From Pseudomonas versuta (GTDB lineage Bacteria; Pseudomonadota; Gammaproteobacteria; Pseudomonadales; Pseudomonadaceae): a stretch of 64,000 nucleotides of DNA. The notes below the pieces were generated by a model that saw only the letters and a program-made list of their open reading frames with translations, made no database searches and had not been told where the DNA came from. The DNA lies in the NCBI RefSeq assembly GCF_001294575.1, contig NZ_CP012676.1, positions 2,921,001 through 2,985,000 on the forward strand, given 5' to 3'. Positions 54,660 to 64,000 of this stretch are shown here, piece after piece. Position numbers and translations under genes: made by a program. Every line of letters begins with the position of its first letter. Positions within the stretch are counted from its first letter, which is position 1.

Positions 54660-55979
54660 TTACAGAACCATTGCGGCGACCCAGCCAAAGGCCAGCAGTG
54701 GCAGGTTGTAATGCAGGAAAGTGGGGACCACGGTGTCCCAGATATGGTGATGCTGGCCGTCAACGTTCAAACCTGACGTCGGGCCAAGGGTGGAATCCGA
54801 CGCCGGCGAACCGGCATCGCCCAGGGCCCCGGCGGTGCCGACGATACATACGATGGCCATCGGACTGAAACCAAGCTGTACACACAGCGGCACGAAAATC
54901 GCCGCCAAAATCGGCACTGTCGAAAACGATGAACCAATGCCCATGGTCACCAGCAACCCGACCAGCAGCATCAGCAGCGCACCGACCCCCTTGCTGTGAT
55001 TGATCCAGCTGGCTGAGGCTTCGACCAGTGATTTCACTTCGCCGGTGGCTTTCATCACTTCAGCAAAACCCGAAGCGGCAATCAGGATGAAGCCAATCAT
55101 GGCCATCATCTTCATGCCTTCGGTGAACAGGTCATCGGTCTCACGCCAGCGCACAATCCCCGACGCTGAAAAAATCAGAAAGCCGGCCAGCGCACCAATG
55201 ATCATGGAGCCCAGCCACAACTGAATGATAAATGCAGCCGCGATAGCAACCCCGGCTACCAGCAGTGTTCGCGGGTTGTAGCTGATGGCAACCTGCTCGA
55301 TCTGCTCGATCCTGGCCAGATCATACTCACGCTTTTTGCGGTAGCTGATAAACACCGCCACCAACAGACCGACCAGCATTCCCAGTGCGGGAATTGCCAT
55401 CGCATGAGTAACATTGACCTGACTGACATCCACACCGCTCTTGCTCACGTTGGCGAGCAGAATCTGATTGAGGAAGATATTTCCGAAACCCACCGGCAAA
55501 AACATGTACGGCGTGATCAAGCCAAAGGTCATGACACAAGCAATCAAGCGCCGGTCAATTTTCAGCTTGGTCAGCACGTACAACAGGGGCGGAACCAGCA
55601 GAGGGATGAAGGCGATATGAATCGGCAGGATGTTCTGCGAGGAGATCGCGACCACCAGCAACAAGCCAATCAGTAACCACTTGAGCCGATTGCCCCCGAC
55701 AGCCTGCTGTTTGTTGACCATGAGCAGGGCTTTGTCGGCCAGTGCATGGGCCAGCCCGGACTTGGCGATGGCGACCGCGAAGGCACCCAGCATTGCGTAG
55801 GACAAGGCGACCTGAGCGCCACCACCCAACCCGCTGTTAAACGCATCGAGCGTTGCTTCGATACCCAGCCCGCCCACGAGGCCGCCGACGACGGCCCCCG
55901 TTATCAGGGCGATCACCACATGCACACGGGACAGACTGAGCACCAGCATGATGCCGACCGCGGCAATTACTGCATTCAT
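54660..55979 (-). CDS. Na+/H+ antiporter-like permease (NhaC/YuiF type)
   Basis: Inner-membrane permease of 439 residues with about eleven hydrophobic segments. The pair of conserved stretches [18 protein letters not shown] and [17 protein letters not shown] and the C-terminal [18 protein letters not shown] are typical of Na+/H+ antiporter or amino-acid/H+ exchangers of this family. The ATG at 55979 ([15 protein letters not shown]) is preferred because the first helix begins there. The real substrate, Na+ or an organic anion, is not determined. Confidence 0.88.
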   Translation of the reverse strand: MNAVIAAVGIMLVLSLSRVHVVIALITGAVVGGLVGGLGIEATLDAFNSGLGGGAQVALSYAMLGAFAVAIAKSGLAHALADKALLMVNKQQAVGGNRLKWLLIGLLLVVAISSQNILPIHIAFIPLLVPPLLYVLTKLKIDRRLIACVMTFGLITPYMFLPVGFGNIFLNQILLANVSKSGVDVSQVNVTHAMAIPALGMLVGLLVAVFISYRKKREYDLARIEQIEQVAISYNPRTLLVAGVAIAAAFIIQLWLGSMIIGALAGFLIFSASGIVRWRETDDLFTEGMKMMAMIGFILIAASGFAEVMKATGEVKSLVEASASWINHSKGVGALLMLLVGLLVTMGIGSSFSTVPILAAIFVPLCVQLGFSPMAIVCIVGTAGALGDAGSPASDSTLGPTSGLNVDGQHHHIWDTVVPTFLHYNLPLLAFGWVAAMVL

Positions 55980-56272
55980 CATTACAACCTCATAGCGCGC
56001 TGCACGATAAAACACCGTAAAGCGGAAAATTTCGGGCAAAAGACTGCTGTTCCAGTCGCCGGATCTGAAAGGGAGTACTTATTTGGGGGCGCACACTTTG
56101 CAGCAGCATCGACGGCTTGTCAAAGCACGTGGCAAAGGCCCGCGAATGCCATCGTCCGCCAGGGTTCAATCGTTGTACGCGTTTGAAAACGAACCCTGAA
56201 AATTCAGATTTACCCATCAAGAAAACTACCGGCTGGCCGCTAACAGACAAAGCCTCTACTCAGGATGTCTCC

Positions 56273-58420
56273 ATGTCGCTCAGACAGCTTTCCATCCAAT
56301 GGAAAATCACCCTCCTCGCCGGGCTTTGCCTGCTGGGAATCGTAGTTCTTCTGGTGGGGCTTTCCCTCTACCGCATGGACCACACCGTAGACCTGGTAGA
56401 GGCCTCAAGTACGAAAATGCTTAATGAATCTGCCCAGGCCCGGATCGAGGCTCAGGGTGAAGCCCAGGCGCTGGCCATCAGTCGTCAGTTTATGGATGCC
56501 TATCAATACGGCAACGGGTTCGCACGACAAGTCCTGTTTTTACGTGAGCAATCGGAAAAACGTTTTCTGGATGCCTTCGACCTGCGTGAAGATCTGACTC
56601 GCCAGGTTAAAGCGGCTCTGCAGGCCAATCCCGATCTGCTCGGGCTATCCCTGGTGTTTGAAGCCAACGCGCTGGATGGCAAGGACCAACTGTTCGACCA
56701 TCAACAAGAGCTTGGCAGTAATGACAAGGGCCGCTTCGCCCTTTACTGGTCGCAACCGACTCCGGGCAAGCTGACATCGATGGCTCTGCCCGAAACCGAC
56801 ATTGCCGACACCAGTACCGGACCCAGCGGCCAGGCTAACAACTCGTGGTTTACCTGCCCTCGCACGACGCTCCAGCCGTGCATTATTGAACCTTACTTTT
56901 ACAAGATCGATGGGCAAGACGTATTGCTGACCAGCATCGTTTTCCCACTGATGGTCAATGGCAAGGTCATCGCCTCGCTCTCGGTTGATATCAACCTCAA
57001 CAGTTTGCAAAGCATGAGCCTGCAAGCCAGCCAGAAGCTTTATGACGGACAGACCAGTGTCAGCATTGTCAGCTCTGCCGGCATACTGGCCGGCTTTAGC
57101 GCCGACGCAGGGAAACTTGGCCAACGCCTGGATCAGGTCGACGTTGACGATGGCACTCAACTGAGCCAATTAATGGCCAGCGGCGGCCAGCCACAAAGCA
57201 TTCATGGTCACCAGCGGTTGAAGGTTCTGACACCCTTCATGCCGATTCCCGGCAGCAAGCCATGGGGGGTATTGCTCGACGTACCTGAACAGGTATTGAT
57301 CGGACCGGCCCAGGCACTGCAAGCAGAACTGGACGAGCGTAATAACGCAGGAGCCCTGGTTGAACTGGGCCTGGGGTCACTCGCAGCGATCATCGGCCTG
57401 CTGCTGGTATGGTTGATGGCCCGCAGTGTGACACGACCGATTCTCGGTGTGGCGCGCATGCTTGAAGACATCGCCAGCGGTGAAGGCGATCTGACCCGAC
57501 GCCTGGCCTATGACAAAAAAGATGAACTGGGGCAATTGGCAGGCTGGTTCAACCGTTTCCTGGACAAGCTTCAGCCGATCATCGCCGAGGTCAAACATTC
57601 GGTACAGGATGCCCGCAATACAGCCGATCAGTCGGCGGCTATCGCCACCCAGACCAGTGCCGGCATGGAACAGCAGTACCGCCAGGTCGATCAGGCGGCC
57701 ACGGCCTCCCATGAAATGAGCGCTACGGCGCAAGATGTAGCACGCAGCGCAGCGCAGGCGGCTCAGGCCGCACGTGATGCCGACCAGGCGACACGTCAGG
57801 GGCTGACTATCATTGATCGCACAACTGCCAGCATCGACCATCTGGCTGCCGACATGAGCGTAGCCATGACACAAGTTGAAGGGTTGGCAGCCAATAGCGA
57901 AAAAATCGGCTCTGTTCTGGAGGTCATTCGTGCGATTGCCGAACAGACCAATTTACTCGCCCTGAATGCTGCAATTGAGGCAGCGCGAGCAGGCGAAGCC
58001 GGACGCGGTTTTGCCGTGGTAGCCGACGAAGTGCGCAATCTGGCGCGGCGGACTCAGGAATCGGTCGAAGAAACCCGGCAGGTCATCGAACAGCTGCAAA
58101 TCGGCACCCAGGAGGTCGTTAACTCCATGAGCAACAGCCATCGCCAGGCCCAGGGCAGTGTCGAGCAGGTCGGGCAGGCGGTAACGGCCTTGCAGCAAAT
58201 AGGTAATGCCGTGACGGTTATCACCGACATGAACCTGCAGATTGCCAGTGCTGCGGAAGAACAGAGTGCAGTGGCTGAAGAGATCAACAGCAACGTGGCC
58301 AGCATCCGCGATGTAACGGAATCATTGTCCGGGCAAGCCAATGAATCTGCACGGGTAAGCCAGTCACTGAACTCGCTGGCCAATCAGCAACAAAAATTGA
58401 TGGATCAGTTCCGCGTCTGA
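56273..58420 (+). CDS. methyl-accepting chemotaxis protein with Cache sensor
   Basis: Chemoreceptor of 715 residues. Membrane helices at about 12-33 and 362-383 enclose a large periplasmic domain of about 325 residues, of the double-Cache type by size, in which the pocket is not readable by eye. HAMP (about 384-437) and the signalling domain follow, with the conserved hairpin [20 protein letters not shown] and the tip [15 protein letters not shown]. The ATG at 56273 is chosen since AGGA lies 8 bases upstream; the open frame extends 52 codons further. The ligand is unknown; an amino acid or organic acid is common for this type. Confidence 0.93.
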   Translation: MSLRQLSIQWKITLLAGLCLLGIVVLLVGLSLYRMDHTVDLVEASSTKMLNESAQARIEAQGEAQALAISRQFMDAYQYGNGFARQVLFLREQSEKRFLDAFDLREDLTRQVKAALQANPDLLGLSLVFEANALDGKDQLFDHQQELGSNDKGRFALYWSQPTPGKLTSMALPETDIADTSTGPSGQANNSWFTCPRTTLQPCIIEPYFYKIDGQDVLLTSIVFPLMVNGKVIASLSVDINLNSLQSMSLQASQKLYDGQTSVSIVSSAGILAGFSADAGKLGQRLDQVDVDDGTQLSQLMASGGQPQSIHGHQRLKVLTPFMPIPGSKPWGVLLDVPEQVLIGPAQALQAELDERNNAGALVELGLGSLAAIIGLLLVWLMARSVTRPILGVARMLEDIASGEGDLTRRLAYDKKDELGQLAGWFNRFLDKLQPIIAEVKHSVQDARNTADQSAAIATQTSAGMEQQYRQVDQAATASHEMSATAQDVARSAAQAAQAARDADQATRQGLTIIDRTTASIDHLAADMSVAMTQVEGLAANSEKIGSVLEVIRAIAEQTNLLALNAAIEAARAGEAGRGFAVVADEVRNLARRTQESVEETRQVIEQLQIGTQEVVNSMSNSHRQAQGSVEQVGQAVTALQQIGNAVTVITDMNLQIASAAEEQSAVAEEINSNVASIRDVTESLSGQANESARVSQSLNSLANQQQKLMDQFRV

Positions 58421-58464
58421 GCTGCCGTCATATGACCGACGGCGGCCCGGGGCCGCCGTTATTT

Positions 58465-59784
58465 TCAGTTCCTGCGACCGGGCAGTTTGATGACCACCGA
58501 CAACCCGCCCAACGCCCCTGTCTCAAGCTGCATATCCCCGCCCCAGACATCCACGATATCCCGCACTATACCCAGGCCCAAACCATGACCACTGGTTTGC
58601 TCGTCCAGTCGGGTACCACGACTGAATACCTGATCGCGCTCGGCCTCGGGTATACCCGGCCCATCATCCTGGACTTCAATCTCAAACCCGCTCGTGGTCT
58701 GGTGAATGCTCAGTTCTACTTGGGCGTCTGCCCATTTACAGGCGTTATCCAATAGATTGCCGAGCAATTCGAGCATGTCCTCACGGTCCCAGGGCATGTG
58801 CAATCCGGGAGTGGTATTGAGCCTTAACTCCAGGTGTTCGCCATGAATCATGCCAAGAGTCGCCATCAACCCTGGCAATTCGGCATCCACATCAAACTGA
58901 GCACCCGGCAAGGTGTCGCCTGCCAGGCGGGCACGGTTAAGCTCCCGACTCATTCGCTGCTGTATGTACTCCAACTGGTCACGCAGGGTTTCCTGTATCT
59001 GGGGGTAAGCATCGAGCCGGCGATCTTTGGCCAGACTGAATAAAACAGCCAACGGGGTTTTTAACGCATGCCCCAGATTGCCCAAGGCATTACGCGAACG
59101 CTTGAGGTTGTCTTCGGTGTGAGCCAACAGGTGGTTTATCTGGGTAACCAAAGGCTCGAGTTCAAGGGGAACCAGAGCATCAAGTTTCGAGCGCTGCCCG
59201 GACTGTAACTGTGCGATTTGCTTGCGGGCAGTTTCGAGCGGACGCAACGCCCGACTAACAGTGAGCCGCTGAAGCAGCAAGATGACCGCAAGAGCTAACA
59301 CACCAACCCCTAAGCCGATCCGTCGAACCTGCTGAAAGCTTTCGCGTATCGGTGTGTAATCCTGAGCCACGGTGATCGAAACAGCCTGACCGAAACGCTG
59401 GTAGTCACTGCGCAAGACCAACAACATCTGCCCCTCGGGACCTGGCTGCAAATCAGCATCCAGCCCAGGCTGGCCGGGTTGCGGCAGTTGAGCATCCCAT
59501 AGCGAGCGCGAGCGCCAGTGAATATCACCGAACTGGATATCGAAGTAGTGCCCTGAAAAAGGTCGATGGTAAGCGGGCGATAATCTGCGCTCATCCAGCT
59601 GCAGACCTTGAGGCCCCCGACTCAAGGCAAGTAAAAGATTCTCGCTGTCGTTTTGTAACCCCGACTCCAGATAGCGCTGAAGGCCATTTTCAAACAGCCA
59701 GAGACTGACCTGGCCAACCACCAGACCGGCAATCAACAAAACGCTGATCAAACCCAGACTCAAACGCCGCTGAATGGATTTCAC
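58465..59784 (-). CDS. two-component sensor histidine kinase
   Basis: Kinase of 439 residues with membrane helices at about 9-28 and 155-175, a periplasmic sensor between them, a dimerisation domain with the phosphorylated histidine in [12 protein letters not shown], and an ATPase with [23 protein letters not shown] and GHGLGLGIV. Its start overlaps the end of the response regulator gene by 4 bases. It belongs to the PhoQ/QseC-like group. The stimulus is unknown; the PepSY protein at the head of the operon may take part in sensing. Confidence 0.93.
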   Translation of the reverse strand: MKSIQRRLSLGLISVLLIAGLVVGQVSLWLFENGLQRYLESGLQNDSENLLLALSRGPQGLQLDERRLSPAYHRPFSGHYFDIQFGDIHWRSRSLWDAQLPQPGQPGLDADLQPGPEGQMLLVLRSDYQRFGQAVSITVAQDYTPIRESFQQVRRIGLGVGVLALAVILLLQRLTVSRALRPLETARKQIAQLQSGQRSKLDALVPLELEPLVTQINHLLAHTEDNLKRSRNALGNLGHALKTPLAVLFSLAKDRRLDAYPQIQETLRDQLEYIQQRMSRELNRARLAGDTLPGAQFDVDAELPGLMATLGMIHGEHLELRLNTTPGLHMPWDREDMLELLGNLLDNACKWADAQVELSIHQTTSGFEIEVQDDGPGIPEAERDQVFSRGTRLDEQTSGHGLGLGIVRDIVDVWGGDMQLETGALGGLSVVIKLPGRRN

Positions 59785-60449
59785 TGGGTACCCGTACCAA
59801 AGATATAGCCCTGCCCACGGCGAGTTTCGATCACTGTGCGCCCGAGCTTACGTCGCAGGTGGTTCACATGAACTTCCAGCACATTGGAGTCGCGCTCGGT
59901 CTCGCCATCATAGAGATGCTCGGCCAGATGGCTTTTTGAAAGGATCTGTTGAGGGTGCAGCATGAAGTAACGTAAAAGACGGAACTCTGCGGCGGTGAGC
60001 TGCACCTCTGCCCCTTCATTGATGACACATTGTCGTGACTCGTCCAGATGCAGCCCCGCGGATTTCAATAGCGGTTGATTCGACTGGCCATGGGAGCGTC
60101 GTAATAGCGCCTGCACTCGCAGTTGCAACTCCTCTGGATGAAAAGGCTTGGTTACATAGTCATCGGCACCCGCCTTCAACCCATCAATGCGCTCCGACCA
60201 GGAGCTGCGGGCGGTCAAGATCAGTACCGGCGTGGTCAGGCCTGAAGTCCGCCATTGTTTGAGTACATCAATACCGGGCAGTCCGGGCAACCCCAGGTCA
60301 AGGATGATCAGGTCATACGGCTCGCTTTGCCCCTGATGCAGGGCATCACGACCGTCAGCGAGCCAATCTACTGCATAGCCCTGGCGAGTTAAGCCTGCCA
60401 TCAGCTCATCGGCCAAGGGAACATGATCTTCAACCAGCAACAAGCGCAT
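59781..60449 (-). CDS. OmpR/PhoP-family response regulator
   Basis: Response regulator of 222 residues: receiver with Asp51 ([12 protein letters not shown]) and Lys101 ([10 protein letters not shown]), then a winged-helix DNA-binding domain (about 125-220, [15 protein letters not shown]). Its ATG shares one base with the stop of the PepSY gene (TAATG) and its end overlaps the kinase gene by 4 bases, so all three are translated in step. Its regulon is not known. Confidence 0.94.
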   Translation of the reverse strand: MRLLLVEDHVPLADELMAGLTRQGYAVDWLADGRDALHQGQSEPYDLIILDLGLPGLPGIDVLKQWRTSGLTTPVLILTARSSWSERIDGLKAGADDYVTKPFHPEELQLRVQALLRRSHGQSNQPLLKSAGLHLDESRQCVINEGAEVQLTAAEFRLLRYFMLHPQQILSKSHLAEHLYDGETERDSNVLEVHVNHLRRKLGRTVIETRRGQGYIFGTGTQ

Positions 60450-60763
60450 TAATCATCAACCTTATCTTTGAGCAATTCGCCATTACTGGCATTGAGCTTG
60501 ATCTCACGTACAACGCCACTCAGGGTTAACAACTCAACCTCATAAATATAAATATCATCATGTTCTTCCAGCTCTACCTCCAGCAACTTAGCCCCTGGAT
60601 GGCGCTGCAGAGCGCTTTGAAGAAGTTGTTCCAAGGGCAGGATTATGCCTTGCTCACGTAAGCGTAATGCTTCGTTTTGCCCCAAGTCCCGCGCAAGGGC
60701 CAAAGAGCAAAACGTACACAGCATCAGCACGACAACCCTACCAACTCGCACATTTACTATCAT
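60449..60763 (-). CDS. PepSY-domain exported protein
   Basis: Protein of 104 residues with a signal peptide ([18 protein letters not shown], cleavage near ALA-RD) and a single PepSY domain (about 30-104) that contains the acidic strand [18 protein letters not shown]. It heads the operon with the response regulator and kinase. PepSY proteins of this layout are often the target or the sensor accessory of the two-component system beside them. The ATG at 60763 has GAGG 8 bases upstream; the frame is open 20 codons further. Confidence 0.85.
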   Translation of the reverse strand: MIVNVRVGRVVVLMLCTFCSLALARDLGQNEALRLREQGIILPLEQLLQSALQRHPGAKLLEVELEEHDDIYIYEVELLTLSGVVREIKLNASNGELLKDKVDD

Positions 60764-60971
60764 CACTAGCCTCAACGGCCTCCCTGGGGTGTGATTTTTT
60801 CCCACTTTAAAAGCGCAAACCATAACGCTGCCGGCTTAACTCAAACTGAATTGGCGACCTCAGTCGACAGGTAGCACAGCGCTATACTCGCTCGTGCAGT
60901 GTTAACTGTTAAACTGCCGGCCTGCATTCATCGCCTAGGCGATAGCCACCTCTTCAAGAGCTATAAACACT

Positions 60972-61328
60972 GTGGAAATTTTCAAAGAGTTTACCTTCGA
61001 ATCTGCGCACCGCCTGCCTTACGTCCCGCAAGGGCATAAATGCGGCCGTTTGCATGGTCACTCGTTCAAGGTCGCGATCCATCTGAGCGGTGATATTGAC
61101 CCCGCGACAGGCTGGATTCGCGACTTTTCGGAAATAAAAGCGATTTTCAAGCCGCTTTACGAGCAACTTGATCATAACTATTTGAATGACATTCCTGGCC
61201 TGGAAAATCCGACCAGTGAAGTATTGGCCAAGTGGATTTGGCAACAGCTGAAACCTTTGCTCCCTGAACTCTCCGCGATTCGAATTCATGAAACCTGCAC
61301 CAGTGGCTGTATTTATTACGGCGACTAA
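60972..61328 (+). CDS. queD: 6-carboxy-5,6,7,8-tetrahydropterin synthase
   Basis: Enzyme of 118 residues of the queuosine pathway that forms 6-carboxytetrahydropterin from dihydroneopterin triphosphate. The zinc histidines are His13, His28 and His30 (ESAHRLPY and GRLHGHSF), and Cys24 is the catalytic cysteine. The GTG at 60972 is the family start. A terminator follows directly at 61341. The upstream 200 bases separate it from the divergent PepSY operon. Confidence 0.95.
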   Translation: MEIFKEFTFESAHRLPYVPQGHKCGRLHGHSFKVAIHLSGDIDPATGWIRDFSEIKAIFKPLYEQLDHNYLNDIPGLENPTSEVLAKWIWQQLKPLLPELSAIRIHETCTSGCIYYGD

Positions 61329-61340
61329 GTTATTTGCATA

Positions 61341-61370
61341 AAAAAACCACCTGTATGGGTGGTTTTTTTA
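61341..61370 (+). terminator. intrinsic terminator after queD
   Basis: AAAAAACCACC and GGTGGTTTTTT pair around a short loop, with a run of T at the end, 13 bases beyond the queD stop. Confidence 0.9.
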
Positions 61371-61564
61371 TGTTTTGAATTCTGCAATTGCCCTGAATGA
61401 CTTGGCGCCGTTACACGAAGATCATGTGACCCTTATCACGGTCTTTGGCAGTAGCTAATGAATACATCACAGCCAAAGTTGCGCATTCAGGATTTACGGC
61501 GACTGCAGCACCGCAAGAGTTGTTGCAGCATATCGCTGTGTGCAACTTTTCTCGCCACAAAAAC

Positions 61565-61598
61565 AAACCCCCTGTCTGCGTGAGCAGACAGGGGGTTT
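61565..61598 (-). terminator. terminator of the rRNA operon
   Basis: On the minus strand AAACCCCCTGTCTGC, a 4-base loop and GCAGACAGGGGGTTT form a long GC-rich stem followed by GTTTTTG, just after the 5S gene. Confidence 0.88.
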
Positions 61599-61607
61599 GG
61601 AATTTAA

Positions 61608-61723
61608 TCTTGACGATGACCTACTCTCACATGGGGAAACCCCACACTACCATCGGCGATGCATCGTTTCACTACTGAGTTCGGGATGGGATCAGGTGGT
61701 TCCAATGCTCTATGGTCGTCAAG
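61608..61723 (-). rRNA. rrf: 5S ribosomal RNA
   Basis: Read on the minus strand the segment is a complete 5S rRNA with the conserved CCCATCCCGAACTC and GATGGTAGTGTGGGG stretches, and complementary ends (CTTGACGA / TCGTCAAG). About 116 bases; the ends are set by the helix and may be off by a few bases. It follows 23S in the leftward operon. Confidence 0.95.
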
Positions 61724-61878
61724 AAATTCGGTAGCCAGCGCGTTTACCTTACGGTCAACGTTCCAGCGAATGGGTATGTAATAGATTTGTGTGTTACGCA
61801 AACTTTCGGTTTGTATCGTCTTCACACACCGCAACTTGCAGGCTTTGTATTCAAAGCGCAAATTGCTTGGGTGTTATA

Positions 61879-64000
<2,122 letters not shown>

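Overview
The window looks like chromosomal DNA of a Pseudomonas, most likely from the P. fluorescens lineage. The basis is the 5S and 23S rRNA sequence, the fabA-fabB pair beside a RetS/PA1611-type hybrid kinase and gpsA in the same neighbourhood as in P. aeruginosa, the PxpABC operon, and scattered REP/REPIN palindromes built on GAGCGAGCTTGCTCGCG and GGGAGCTGGCTTGCCAGC. Species assignment is inference. Nearly all of it is housekeeping or conserved accessory content; I see no prophage, insertion sequence, CRISPR array or tRNA.

Layout. 1-5.3 kb: a DEAD-box helicase running off the left edge, a YbdG-type MscS channel, then a less conserved patch with a CadC/ToxR-like membrane regulator, a FidL-like membrane partner and a broken unknown gene. 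5.3-12.3 kb: RBBP9-type hydrolase, an EamA exporter with a terminator in its leader, azoR and a divergent LysR regulator, a periplasmic cyclophilin, an ABC exporter and aquaporin Z. 12.3-17.2 kb: a frameshifted FemAB-like acyltransferase, a porin with a candidate Pho box, a cytoplasmic zinc anti-sigma factor with a frameshifted ECF sigma factor, and a PA3286-like FabH homologue. 17.3-24.6 kb: hrpA, then an operon of unknown function (unknown protein, cysteine desulfurase, MFS transporter). 25-32.8 kb: two EamA transporters (the second preceded by an attenuator-like leader), lpxO, cysK, a DUF748 protein and a MoxR/VWA pair. 32.9-37.3 kb: pxpABC, a DUF2937 protein, a class II glutamine amidotransferase and a small membrane protein. 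37.4-47.8 kb: oligopeptidase B, a spermidine-synthase-like protein, YajD-type HNH protein, a SPOUT methyltransferase, an AI-2E family permease, a DUF4892 protein, two alpha/beta hydrolases, a thioesterase, sixA, a DUF4389 protein and gpsA. 48-52.1 kb: hybrid kinase and fabAB. 52.1-61.4 kb: amidohydrolase, OsmC, pirin, a Na+/H+ antiporter-like permease, a chemoreceptor, a PepSY/two-component operon and queD. 61.5-64 kb: the 3' part of an rRNA operon read leftward (5S and most of 23S).

The most interesting signals are: (i) the 290-nt leader upstream of the EamA gene at 26.06-26.92 kb, with its own promoter, a 47-codon leader ORF, a hairpin starting at the leader stop codon and an intrinsic terminator just before the transporter start; (ii) the three-gene cysteine desulfurase/MFS/unknown-protein operon; (iii) a Pho box placed 10 bp from a -10 element upstream of the porin; (iv) two genes, and possibly a third, broken by single-base changes in G/C runs, which may be either assembly errors or real frameshifts.
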